The notes below the pieces were generated by a model. The model was not told the DNA's origin, ran no database searches, and worked only from the letters and a program-made list of their open reading frames with translations. The position numbers were made by a program, and so were the translations under genes. Positions 1 through 6,687 of a DNA stretch of 17,815 nt are shown piece after piece. Source of the stretch: Halieaceae bacterium (GTDB taxonomy: Bacteria > Pseudomonadota > Gammaproteobacteria > Pseudomonadales > Halieaceae); the NCBI GenBank assembly GCA_003523185.1, contig DPGN01000012.1, positions 45,640 to 63,454 on the forward strand, written 5' to 3'. Numbering within the stretch: the stretch's first letter is position 1; each line of letters opens with the position of its first letter.

Positions 1-90
1 TACTCACCCCGAAGGGCTTTCTCGCTCGACTTGCATGTCTTAGGCCTGCCGCCAGCGTTCAATCTGAGCCATGATCAAACTCTTCAGTTG
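1..90 (-). rRNA. rrs: 16S ribosomal RNA, 5' end (partial)
   Basis: The reverse complement contains the near-universal bacterial 16S 5' segment, including AGAGTTTGATCATGGCTCAG, followed by the conserved GAACGCTGGCGGCAGGC block and ACATGCAAGTCGAGCG. The mature 5' end is placed at about base 90 by comparison with the E. coli start (remembered). The gene runs off the left edge, so only about 90 bases are present. The sequence after the conserved block (GCCTAAGACATGCAAG) is of gammaproteobacterial type, but it is too short for a firm lineage call. Confidence 0.97.
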
Positions 91-124
91 AAGAATCTTT
101 TACCTCTGCCCGAGGGCAAGAGGG

Positions 125-153
125 TTAGGTTACGCAAAGCTTGCTTTACCTAA
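125..153 (-). repeat. Pre-16S leader hairpin
   Basis: TTAGGT (125-130) pairs with ACCTAA (148-153), and AAAGC (136-140) pairs with GCTTT (143-147) around a two-base loop, with a five-base bulge on one side. It sits 35 bases upstream of the mature 16S end, where processing stems are expected. The role in rRNA maturation is inferred from position. Confidence 0.5.
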
Positions 154-209
154 CAAATCTCAGCTCAGATACAATTTCGAAATCAAAAGTTCTGTAATGA
201 ACTGTTGGT

Positions 210-255
210 CACTTGTTGTATCTGAATAGTTACTTAACAACCATTCCAACAAGTG
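210..255 (-). repeat. rrn leader stem CACTTGTTG/CAACAAGTG
   Basis: Bases 210-218 (CACTTGTTG) and 247-255 (CAACAAGTG) are perfect 9-base inverted complements separated by 28 bases. The right arm overlaps the boxC-like GTGTGGGCACTTG (minus strand), so it is likely part of the leader secondary structure. Confidence 0.5.
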
Positions 256-291
256 CCCACACATCTGTCTTTATCTTGTTTTTAAGGGTCA
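250..291 (-). promoter_or_regulatory. boxA/boxC-like rRNA antitermination region
   Basis: On the minus strand the leader reads TGACCCTTAAAAACAAG and, after a short gap, GTGTGGGCACTTG. E. coli rrn leaders have TGCTCTTTAACA (boxA) followed by GTGTGGGCACT (boxC) at a similar distance, recalled from memory. The boxC match is nearly exact; the boxA match is partial. The inferred role is assembly of the Nus antitermination complex on the rRNA transcript. Confidence 0.6.
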
Positions 292-346
292 AACCGCCGC
301 TCGGGCTGGCTTTGTTGCTTGGGGATACCCCCGAAGCGAGGTGCGC

Positions 347-374
347 ATTCTACATGCCAAACCGAGTCGTGCAA
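347..374 (-). promoter_or_regulatory. rRNA promoter, proximal
   Basis: Minus-strand -35 TTGCAC (369-374) and -10 TAGAAT (347-352) are separated by 16 bases. A G+C-rich discriminator (GCGCACC) follows, as is usual for promoters under stringent control. Directly upstream (375-405) lie runs of A and T that could act as an UP element. The predicted start is about base 340. Confidence 0.75.
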
Positions 375-449
375 GCGCTTTTTTCATTTATTTCGAAAAA
401 AGTGCTGTGTGCATATTTCGGGTTGTTTTGACAACGAGAATGGAGCACC

Positions 450-476
450 GGCCCCCGTCACCTTCTACAGGGGGCC
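450..476. repeat. G+C-rich inverted repeat GGCCCCC/GGGGGCC
   Basis: A perfect 7-base stem, GGCCCCC (450-456) with GGGGGCC (470-476), closes a 13-base loop between the two candidate rRNA promoters. No T-run follows on either strand, so it is not a standard intrinsic terminator. Its role is unknown. Confidence 0.5.
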
Positions 477-479
477 AAC

Positions 480-508
480 AGTATCTATTAGGCTCTTAAC
501 GAGTGCAA
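480..508 (-). promoter_or_regulatory. Possible second, distal rRNA promoter
   Basis: Minus-strand -35 TTGCAC (503-508) and -10 GATACT (480-485) with 17-base spacing, followed by a G+C-rich stretch. The -35 hexamer is identical to that of the proximal promoter, and tandem rrn promoters are common in gammaproteobacteria. The -10 matches consensus at four of six positions, so this is tentative. Confidence 0.35.
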
Positions 509-616
509 CGACCATTGTCGGTTTTGTGATGATTTAGTCAATCTTTCGCTGCTTGGGGCTCACCGAAAAGTGGGAATTTACCAACGCAAACCCAACACTT
601 TCAGCTGTTGATAGCG

Positions 617-868
617 TTAAACGCGCCTTAGCCCATTAGTCACGACCGAACACGTCACGTGTAAAGACCTTCTCTCTGCGCGGCCATCCAAATAGCGCTC
701 AAGAATCTCTGAACCTTTCCGGCTGTCATAAGTCCCACTGTAGCGACCCGCCTTGGACAAAAGCCTCGCCATCGCCTCATTTAGCAGTTGATCTACTGGA
801 ACAAGTTGAGCCACTTGGACGGAAAATAGTGAGAGGGGGTTGGCAGACGGATTCAACTGCCGCGTCAT
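617..868 (-). CDS. Hypothetical small protein upstream of the rRNA operon
   Basis: An 83-codon frame with an ATG start at 868 and a TAA stop. I do not recognise the family. The C-terminal half is charged and looks protein-like: RKGSEILERYLDGRAERRSL, with a preceding AGRYSGTYD. There is no signal peptide or membrane segment. Only a weak CTGAGA precedes the ATG; a TATACT -10-like box lies at 925-930 (minus strand) without a good -35. It is oriented like both flanking operons and lies downstream of the polysaccharide terminator, so it would need its own promoter. It could be a real small gene, a decayed remnant, or chance. Confidence 0.35.
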   Translation of the reverse strand: MTRQLNPSANPLSLFSVQVAQLVPVDQLLNEAMARLLSKAGRYSGTYDSRKGSEILERYLDGRAERRSLHVTCSVVTNGLRRV

Positions 869-1102
869 GTCTCAGGATATTGGATCGTATGAAGTGGAGG
901 CAAAAAGAGACACGACAATTAGTCAGTATAATTCAGTGCTTGCTTAAACTCGGTCGGCGACTTGGGCAACTCCTCAAAAACTCTCCAAGCTACTTTTGTA
1001 CTTGGATGAACCACCCAAGCAGTAACAAAATTCGCCATAAAATAAATATATATAGCTTTGTATCTGCGACAAACCACTCCCCAAGCGCTTTCTTCAAAGC
1101 AA
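869..1102. other. Spacer without a supported gene
   Basis: This A+T-rich stretch lies between the polysaccharide operon terminator and the hypothetical 83-codon ORF. Open frames cross it on both strands (plus 829-1158; minus 919-1134), but neither has a ribosome-binding site or a recognisable domain, and both run into the terminator hairpin. I see no RNA gene, mobile element or direct repeat. Confidence 0.5.
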
Positions 1103-1131
1103 AAAAGCCCGGTAAAATTTACTGGCCTTTT
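1101..1131 (-). terminator. Intrinsic terminator of the polysaccharide operon
   Basis: On the minus strand the arms AAAAGGCCAGTAAA (1118-1131) and TTTACCGGGCTTTT (1103-1116) pair almost fully, with one mismatch and one G:U pair. The stem runs into a T-tract (1101-1106). It lies 24 bases after the sugar transferase stop, where operon transcription should end. The A-run on the other side means it could also work on the plus strand. Confidence 0.8.
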
Positions 1132-1154
1132 CAAAAATATTTTTTACAAAGCAA

Positions 1155-1877
1155 TTAATGTCCACCACCTTTCAAGATAACAACAACACCTTTCCAAATT
1201 ATCCATAAATCCAGCCGCAGTAGGCCTAAAGATGATCGGTTTAAATATTCATCAACGTACTGGTACTCATAGTGGGCTACGCCCATTTCAGCCGTTCCCT
1301 TATTTATATGCCCGAGGCCGAGCAGCCCACCTTTCAGCAATGATCGTGTAACATTGCCCTGAGCTTTATCTCTTTCATAGTGCAAAACTGACAAAGGCCT
1401 TGGGCCGACAATACTCATATCACCAATTAATACACTCCAGAACTGGGGTAGCTCATCCAGATACCATTTTTTTACAAAAGCACCGACATGAGTGCGACTT
1501 TCCGGCGTCCATTCCGCTGAGAACGCAATCCAATCATGACGCGCAGCGCCCTCCGGCTCAATATATTTTGTTTTTATCAAACGAATCTTCCACTTCTTTA
1601 TCTTTTTCCCACCGCTAACACCCCAATAGTAAAAAAGCATGGGTCCGCTATTTTCCCGGATCAAAACCCCCTCAATAACGTAGGCAATTTTCAACAGAAG
1701 CAGTATCGGTAAACTGATTAAGAGCAACACTAATGCCAAAAATTTATCGAAGGTTGTCTTAAGGAATCTTGGCGGCAACGCTTCTTTAAGCGCAAAAATA
1801 TGGGCGTACTCCAGTTTTATTTCATCCGCTGGCGGCATATAGGGAAAGGCCTCAGAGGGCTCGTTGAAAGAAGTCAT
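1155..1877 (-). CDS. Priming sugar-phosphate transferase (bacterial sugar transferase family)
   Basis: A 240-residue monotopic phosphoglycosyl transferase of the PglC/WcaJ C-terminal type. It moves a sugar-1-phosphate from a UDP-sugar to undecaprenyl phosphate at the inner membrane, starting each repeat unit. One hydrophobic segment lies at about 45-68. The hallmark KWYLDELPQFW is at 137-147, with the catalytic Asp-Glu dyad (family knowledge) as D141-E142. GDMSIVGPRP follows at 152-161. The length fits the short form without the extra transmembrane domain of full WbaP/WcaJ. The ATG at 1877 has AAGGA upstream and lies 18 bases after the pyrophosphatase stop. It is the last gene of the operon. 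The sugar transferred cannot be read from the sequence. Confidence 0.92.
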   Translation of the reverse strand: MTSFNEPSEAFPYMPPADEIKLEYAHIFALKEALPPRFLKTTFDKFLALVLLLISLPILLLLKIAYVIEGVLIRENSGPMLFYYWGVSGGKKIKKWKIRLIKTKYIEPEGAARHDWIAFSAEWTPESRTHVGAFVKKWYLDELPQFWSVLIGDMSIVGPRPLSVLHYERDKAQGNVTRSLLKGGLLGLGHINKGTAEMGVAHYEYQYVDEYLNRSSLGLLRLDLWIIWKGVVVILKGGGH

Positions 1878-1895
1878 TACTAGTCCTTATACCGG

Positions 1896-2504
1896 TTAGT
1901 CATCGGTCGTAAGCCAATTATCAATTTCTTTTTTGGCTGAAACTTCATCGCCCCAACCTACGAACTTTACAGTATCTTGGCCTTTATGATTGATAAACCA
2001 TAGCCTTATGATATCGATGATACCAACATAATCAGAATGCAACTGACTATATGATTTTGCACTTACCACCCGCTCCGATTTATCGACAGGGGAAGCTACA
2101 ATTTTGTTATCAACCTCGCCATTATCCTCTAATTTCAATAATGCTATCGGTATAATCTCTACGATAGCTCCAGAAGGGAGCGTCTCTGATAGTAATAGAA
2201 CATCCAAAGCATCTCCATCGCCGCCAGTGGCATGCTCCATCAAAGTGGACGGAATAAATCCATAATTACCCAAGTATTGTAAAAATTGGATAGTTCGGTC
2301 GAAACCATTGATCTGATCAGGTGGAAATGTATTTTCGATTTGATCGTATTCGCGTTTTATATTCGTGCCTGCGGAAATTTCAACGACCATTTGAATAAAA
2401 CCATCTTCGGAGTATGCTGGCAATTCTAAAAGATTTTGTTTTTCAGTTAACGACCAAACGTCCATACTGCTTATACTGAAGACAAACAATAAAACTTTAT
2501 GCAC
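1896..2504 (-). CDS. Family I inorganic pyrophosphatase with signal-like N-terminus
   Basis: A 202-residue enzyme hydrolysing diphosphate to two phosphates. Aligned by eye to E. coli Ppa, most metal and substrate residues are kept: E42, K50, E52, R70, Y77, Y81, the D96-G-D-A-L-D101 signature, D127, D132, K134 and K174. Two positions differ: E. coli Y141 is H173 and E98 is N128. It starts with GTG at 2504, with AAGGAG five bases upstream, which supports the N-terminal extension. That extension (Lys3, then LLFVFSISS) resembles a short signal peptide, so export is possible but the hydrophobic core is only about ten residues. The GGDGDALDVLLL context recalls a Ppa-like subfamily with leader peptides (from memory). 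It lies between rmd and the priming transferase. An internal start at M14 would give a cytoplasmic form. Confidence 0.88.
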   Translation of the reverse strand: MHKVLLFVFSISSMDVWSLTEKQNLLELPAYSEDGFIQMVVEISAGTNIKREYDQIENTFPPDQINGFDRTIQFLQYLGNYGFIPSTLMEHATGGDGDALDVLLLSETLPSGAIVEIIPIALLKLEDNGEVDNKIVASPVDKSERVVSAKSYSQLHSDYVGIIDIIRLWFINHKGQDTVKFVGWGDEVSAKKEIDNWLTTDD

Positions 2505-2626
2505 TCTAACTCCTTGAATATGATTTTAGATGTAGTTGACACGATATCGAACGCAAGTCTTGACTCACCATTCAGCTGTCAAAATTGATTAGATATTTAC
2601 AAAGACGCTTACGATCATTAATTACC
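2505..2626. other. Internal gap between rmd and the pyrophosphatase gene
   Basis: This 122-base A+T-rich gap is much longer than most junctions in the operon. It contains inverted repeats such as TTGAC/GTCAA (2560-2564 with 2578-2582) and the palindrome CGATATCG. A TTGACA occurs on the minus strand but has no good -10 at the right distance, so no promoter is called. It could hold a secondary promoter for the last two genes or mark a cassette boundary. Confidence 0.4.
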
Positions 2627-3481
2627 CTAGGAGTACATCCAAGATAGCGTGTCTTCTATAGAATAAAGAGCCTTATATCCGGTTGCTGCGAGTAATTTGC
2701 TAGGATTGCCTGACAAATTCGTAATTTCGTTGTCCCGTACAAACATTGGATTTACTTTAAATCTCATTTTGACCCCAGCAACAGAATCCATAATTTCAAT
2801 AATTCTCAATAAACTTATCGAACGGCCTGTACAAATATTTATAACTCCGAGTGTCGGTGAAGCGCTCATTATAATCCGATAAATTGTACAAACATCGCGA
2901 ACATCGTTAAATTCCCGGGAAACATCTAGGTTACCCAACTCAATCTGAGTTTGACCGGCTTTATAGGCTTTAACAATTTTAGGGATCAAAAAGTTTTCCC
3001 CATGTCCTGGGCCTGTGTAATTAAACGGCCTTACGATAGTTATTGGGAAAAGATCGGCATAATTTTTCGACATATGCTCCATGCATAACTTACTGCAAGC
3101 ATAATGACTGACAGGAGCGGGCGCCATCTCTTCATCTAGAACCGCTTTGCCTGCAGCACCATAAACTGCTGCGGTGCTCGCAAGAATGACATTGTCAGGG
3201 GGCTCTTTAAGTTGCGAGAGTGCCTCAAGTAGATTCATAGAACCAACGACGTTAACATTATATATTTTGTTAGTGTCTACTTCTGCCGTAAATGAAATAG
3301 AAGCTAGATGAATAACATAATTAGGGCTAACGGTGACAACCTCAGATAAAACTGCGTCTTTATTCAATAAATCTGACTTTAATCCTATGCACTCATACCC
3401 ATGCTTTGAGAGCTCCCTTTGTAGATATCGCCCCGTAAAACCTTCAGCCCCCGTGACTAGAACCTTAAAACGACCATCCAT
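2627..3481 (-). CDS. rmd: GDP-6-deoxy-D-mannose reductase
   Basis: A 284-residue extended short-chain dehydrogenase predicted to reduce GDP-4-keto-6-deoxy-D-mannose to GDP-D-rhamnose in the cytoplasm. The Rossmann motif G11-x2-G14-x2-G17 is in TGAEGFTGRYL. STAAVYG lies at 102-108, the catalytic Y127-x3-K131 is in HYACSK, and RPFNYTGPGH is at 151-160. LDVSREFNDVRDV resembles the Rmd equivalent LDVSRDFLDVQDV in Pseudomonas (from memory). Its ATG at 3481 lies inside the end of gmd (17-base overlap) with GAGG upstream. Pairing with gmd and the lack of a C-terminal extension favour Rmd over GDP-L-fucose synthase. Local base composition is notably A+T-rich. Confidence 0.85.
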   Translation of the reverse strand: MDGRFKVLVTGAEGFTGRYLQRELSKHGYECIGLKSDLLNKDAVLSEVVTVSPNYVIHLASISFTAEVDTNKIYNVNVVGSMNLLEALSQLKEPPDNVILASTAAVYGAAGKAVLDEEMAPAPVSHYACSKLCMEHMSKNYADLFPITIVRPFNYTGPGHGENFLIPKIVKAYKAGQTQIELGNLDVSREFNDVRDVCTIYRIIMSASPTLGVINICTGRSISLLRIIEIMDSVAGVKMRFKVNPMFVRDNEITNLSGNPSKLLAATGYKALYSIEDTLSWMYS

Positions 3482-4499
3482 TTTTATTACGCCTCACATC
3501 TGCCTCTACCATCAATTTACACAGTTCCTCCAAGGATGTTTTTGGCTCCCAGCCCAAATCATGCTTTGCTTTCTTAGAATCACCGATCAGCAATTCCACC
3601 TCTGCAGGCCTGTAAAACTTTGGGTTTACTTTAACAATGGTTTTCCCAGATTTCCTATCCACGGCAGTTTCACGTTCACCCGAACCTTGAAACTCAATAT
3701 CCAATCCAACGCCTTTGAACGCTAAACGCACGAAGTCTCTGACTGTTTCGGTCCTGTTAGTTGCAAGAACGTAAGTATCAGGATTGTGCGCTTGAAGGAT
3801 TGCATACATACCTTCTACGTAATCTTTTGCGTAGCCCCAATCTCTCTTAGCCTCGAGATTACCAAGCTCCAAGCATTCTAGCTTGCCGAGATGAATTTTT
3901 GCAGCTGCGTCAGTTATTTTACGCGTTACGAATTCAAGACCACGCAACGGCGACTCGTGATTAAACAAAATACCGCTAGATCCAAATATGCCATATGACT
4001 CTCTATAATTAATCGTCATCCAATGGGCATAAAGTTTCGCAACACCATAGGGACTCCTTGGATAAAAAGGCGTCGATTCATCCTGCGGGACTGCTTGCAC
4101 ATCACCAAACATTTCTGAAGTTGATGCTTGATAAAATTTGATTTGTGGATTGACGATGCGGATCGCTTCCAAAATATGTACAACACTCATTCCAGTAGTC
4201 AAACCTGTTGCTAAAGGCTGCTCAAAGGACACCCCAACAAAGCTTTGAGCCGCCAAATTATAAATTTCATCTGGCTCAATAGCTTCGAGCATCCTTATTG
4301 CTGTCGACGCATCAGTTAAATCATACTCAATTAAATGTAAATTATGATGATTTTTGACGCCAAGCTCATGAAGCCGCCAAAAATTGACTGAAGAGGCGCG
4401 GCGATATGTTCCGTATATTATGTAGCCTTTTTCTAATAATAGTTGTGTAAGGTAAGCACCATCTTGCCCTGTCACACCGGTCACTATTGCTTTTTTCAC
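3465..4499 (-). CDS. gmd: GDP-mannose 4,6-dehydratase
   Basis: A 344-residue enzyme converting GDP-D-mannose to GDP-4-keto-6-deoxy-D-mannose, the substrate of the overlapping rmd. Seen: the NADP-binding G8-x2-G11-x2-G14 in TGVTGQDGAYL; RRASSVNFWRL (34-44), the family's nucleotide-contact region; the catalytic S-T-S-E cluster at 126-129 followed by MFG; Y151-x3-K155; and RDWGYAKDYVEGMY with RPAEVELLIGD nearer the C-terminus. The length matches the usual 340-375. The GTG start (4497-4499) directly follows the TAA of the preceding GT gene, suggesting translational coupling. GDP-D-mannose should come from ManC in the same operon. Confidence 0.96.
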   Translation of the reverse strand: MKKAIVTGVTGQDGAYLTQLLLEKGYIIYGTYRRASSVNFWRLHELGVKNHHNLHLIEYDLTDASTAIRMLEAIEPDEIYNLAAQSFVGVSFEQPLATGLTTGMSVVHILEAIRIVNPQIKFYQASTSEMFGDVQAVPQDESTPFYPRSPYGVAKLYAHWMTINYRESYGIFGSSGILFNHESPLRGLEFVTRKITDAAAKIHLGKLECLELGNLEAKRDWGYAKDYVEGMYAILQAHNPDTYVLATNRTETVRDFVRLAFKGVGLDIEFQGSGERETAVDRKSGKTIVKVNPKFYRPAEVELLIGDSKKAKHDLGWEPKTSLEELCKLMVEADVRRNKNGWSF

Positions 4500-5630
4500 T
4501 TAACTACACCCCTCACGAAACAAATTGCTTGCAAATTTTTGAAACTCACGTCTAAATCGTAGGATCGAAAATCGTAGAGCGTTTCTCCGACAATTCTCCG
4601 CGGTAATCTTTTCAATACTTTTTTCGAACCCAGTAATTGCTTGAGCAAGGGCCTCAGCAGACTGCTCATAGAAGAAGAATCCAGTGGGTTGATCAGACTC
4701 AATCCCAATTACTGTCTCCAACGCACCACCTTTTCCATATGCAATTACAGGGGTACCGCAACTTTGAGCCTCCAGCGGAGCGATACCAAAATCCTCTTCT
4801 GCAGCAAATATAAACCCTTTTGCTCTACCCAAATACTCTACTAGCTCGGAAAACGGAGCCTTACCGAGCAACATTATATTGGGACCAGCCAAACCCTTTA
4901 TCTTAGGAAACTCCGGCCCATCACCAACAACAATTAACTTTTTCTCTGGCATCAATCTCGAGAATGCATCTACGATGAGATCTATGCGTTTGTAAGGCAC
5001 CATTCGGGAGCAGGTGATATAAAAGTCATCTCTGGTATTGCTATTCAGCAGAAATGCATCGGTATCTACAGGGGGATATATTACGGTTGAATTTCTCCCG
5101 TAGGTCTTGCGCACACGCCTAGCAATGAAGTTCGAAATCGAGATAAAGTAATCGACTCCCGATGCTGTTCTCGTATCCCAGATACGGACGTAATGTAAAA
5201 GCCCTCTGGCTAACATTGATTTAATACCACGAGTAATACCCGACTCGCGGAGATACTGATGTTGTAAATCCCAGGCATACCGAATCGGTGAATAGCACAT
5301 GCAAATGTGAACCTGGTCCGGACCGGTGAGAACTCCTTTTGCTACAGCATGTGAAGAGCTTATCACGAGGTCGTAATCCGAGAGATCGAATTGTTCAACC
5401 GCAAGAGGCATCAAAGGTAAGTAGCTTCGATATTTTCGTCTCGCAAAAGGCAGCTTTTGAAGAAACGACGTATGAACCGGGGAGTTCCCGAGGAAACTCC
5501 TAGAGTTTTTCGGCAAAAAATCAACGAGAGTGTAAACACTAGCCTCCGGATAGACAAACAGCATTTGCTCCAGTACACGTTCCGCTCCCGCGTAGGTTAC
5601 CAACCAATCATGAACAAACGCCACTCTCAT
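4500..5630 (-). CDS. GT4 glycosyltransferase (third in the operon)
   Basis: A 376-residue GT-B fold, retaining family 4 glycosyltransferase. The N-terminus VHDWLVTYAGAERVL (6-20) is the acceptor-side start common in polysaccharide mannosyl- and rhamnosyltransferases of this type. The donor half shows SRMVPYKRIDLIVDAF (208-223), VVGDGPE (234-240) and an EX7E motif, E279 to E287, in EEDFGIAPLE. There is no signal peptide, so it acts on the lipid-linked intermediate at the cytoplasmic face. The ATG at 5630 has a strong AGGAGGTG upstream inside the end of the preceding GT gene (23-base overlap). The position directly before gmd/rmd suggests a GDP-mannose or GDP-D-rhamnose donor, but specificity is inference. 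Confidence 0.9.
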   Translation of the reverse strand: MRVAFVHDWLVTYAGAERVLEQMLFVYPEASVYTLVDFLPKNSRSFLGNSPVHTSFLQKLPFARRKYRSYLPLMPLAVEQFDLSDYDLVISSSHAVAKGVLTGPDQVHICMCYSPIRYAWDLQHQYLRESGITRGIKSMLARGLLHYVRIWDTRTASGVDYFISISNFIARRVRKTYGRNSTVIYPPVDTDAFLLNSNTRDDFYITCSRMVPYKRIDLIVDAFSRLMPEKKLIVVGDGPEFPKIKGLAGPNIMLLGKAPFSELVEYLGRAKGFIFAAEEDFGIAPLEAQSCGTPVIAYGKGGALETVIGIESDQPTGFFFYEQSAEALAQAITGFEKSIEKITAENCRRNALRFSILRFRREFQKFASNLFREGCS

Positions 5631-6687
5631 ACAGCACCTCCTCTACCACTCTACTCATTCGCGCTGCAGACTCTCCCCACGAAAATTTATCGATGTTTTG
5701 AAACCCCTTCAATTTATAGTCTTGCAGCACAGACTCGTCGGCCAAAAGCTCTCTAATTGACTTTGTCAGAGAGAGTGTGTCTTCTGGATTGAAGTACGCG
5801 GCTGAGGTGCCACATACCTCTGGGAGACTGGCAGCATTGGATACCAGACAAACACAACCGCAGGCTTGTGCCTCAAGAGGCGGAATTCCAAATCCTTCAT
5901 ACAGAGACGGAAAAACGAATAACGTAGCAGTGTTATACAAATCAACGAGATCCTCATCGGATACGCGCCCCAAAAACTTAACTCTTGGCTGCTCAGGCAA
6001 GTGCGATGAATAATTATCACTATTAAAACTCCCGTGGTTATCGCCAACAATCTTTAATTCGTATTGATACAACTCTGCGGCGACGAAAGCATCCATTAGT
6101 CTGTCAAAATTTTTGAGCTTATTTACCGAAGATACGGCTAATATGAAGGGAGACCGGGCTAACCCTTTATCAATGAAGATGGGTGACGGTGCGCAGTAGA
6201 TAACCTCTACATCATCGCGCTGAATCGGATAAACATCGCAAATTTCGTCGCGGGAAAAATCGCTATCAGTAACGAGCTGCTTAACGGAACGAAGAAGCAG
6301 TGGAATCAACAAGCTATAAAAAATGCGAAATGACCGCGAAAAATTTAGGGGGTGTCGCTTGAATGATACATCGTGTAACACCAAAAGATTAGAAGCAAAC
6401 AAAGGCCCTGTATTACAAAAATTGAGTACCAAATCTGCTCCAAGGCGCTTCGCCACTAAAGGAAGAACCAACTGCTCCCACAAGTGCCCCTTTAAACATC
6501 CTGCAAATTTCACATTCAACGACTGTGCGCTCGCTGCCCCCTTAGCTGAATTAGGTGAGACTACTACCCAATCCGGATGAAGCTTCTGCAATTCAAGAGT
6601 TAGCTCCAGCGCATATCTCTGCACTCCGGTCATCTTCTGTGACAAAAAGCGGCCATTGATCACTACTTTTTTTACCGGCTTCGTCAC
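5608..6687 (-). CDS. GT4 glycosyltransferase (second in the operon)
   Basis: A 359-residue GT-B family 4 enzyme. NGRFLSQKMTGVQRYALEL (11-29) is the typical start of the mannosyl/rhamnosyltransferase subgroup that includes WbpY-like proteins (family knowledge). LVLHDVSF is at 102-109, SSVNKLKNFDRLMDAF at 186-201, and VFPSLYEGFGIPPLEAQACG at 258-277 carries EX7E (E264, E272). It is probably cytoplasmic and peripheral to the membrane. The start is GTG (6685-6687), sharing one base with the TAG stop of the preceding gene (TAGTG), so reinitiation is likely. It overlaps the next GT gene by 23 bases. Donor sugar and linkage cannot be assigned from sequence alone; GDP-D-rhamnose or GDP-mannose is plausible from the operon. 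Confidence 0.9.
   Translation of the reverse strand: MTKPVKKVVINGRFLSQKMTGVQRYALELTLELQKLHPDWVVVSPNSAKGAASAQSLNVKFAGCLKGHLWEQLVLPLVAKRLGADLVLNFCNTGPLFASNLLVLHDVSFKRHPLNFSRSFRIFYSLLIPLLLRSVKQLVTDSDFSRDEICDVYPIQRDDVEVIYCAPSPIFIDKGLARSPFILAVSSVNKLKNFDRLMDAFVAAELYQYELKIVGDNHGSFNSDNYSSHLPEQPRVKFLGRVSDEDLVDLYNTATLFVFPSLYEGFGIPPLEAQACGCVCLVSNAASLPEVCGTSAAYFNPEDTLSLTKSIRELLADESVLQDYKLKGFQNIDKFSWGESAARMSRVVEEVLYESGVCS

Larger units (their letters stand above)
91..340 (-). other. rRNA operon leader (pre-16S transcript)
   Basis: This is the stretch between the inferred rRNA transcription start (about 340) and the mature 16S 5' end (about 90). It holds boxA/boxC-like signals, two clear hairpins and a short palindrome TGCCCGAGGGCA (107-118). 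No coding potential is supported; the open frames crossing it are chance. In gammaproteobacteria such leaders carry antitermination signals and the upstream half of the RNase III processing stem. The other half lies beyond the window. Confidence 0.8.

Noticed and set aside
450..476. GGCCCCC/GGGGGCC hairpin as an intrinsic terminator
   Set aside because: No T-run follows on either strand; kept only as an inverted repeat.
213..537. Two plus-strand open frames over the rRNA leader and promoters
   Set aside because: They lie antisense to well-supported rRNA control signals and have no protein features.
919..1134. Minus-strand 71-codon open frame
   Set aside because: Its 5' part lies in the operon terminator, the internal ATG has no ribosome-binding site, and nothing in the translation is recognisable.
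829..1158. Plus-strand 109-codon open frame
   Set aside because: It crosses the terminator hairpin and the 83-codon minus ORF, has no ribosome-binding site and no recognisable domain.
2627..3481. rmd as GDP-L-fucose synthase (fcl)
   Set aside because: The protein is shorter than the roughly 310-320 residues of Fcl, and its RPFNYTGPGH and LDVSREF stretches fit Rmd better; a phylogeny would settle it.
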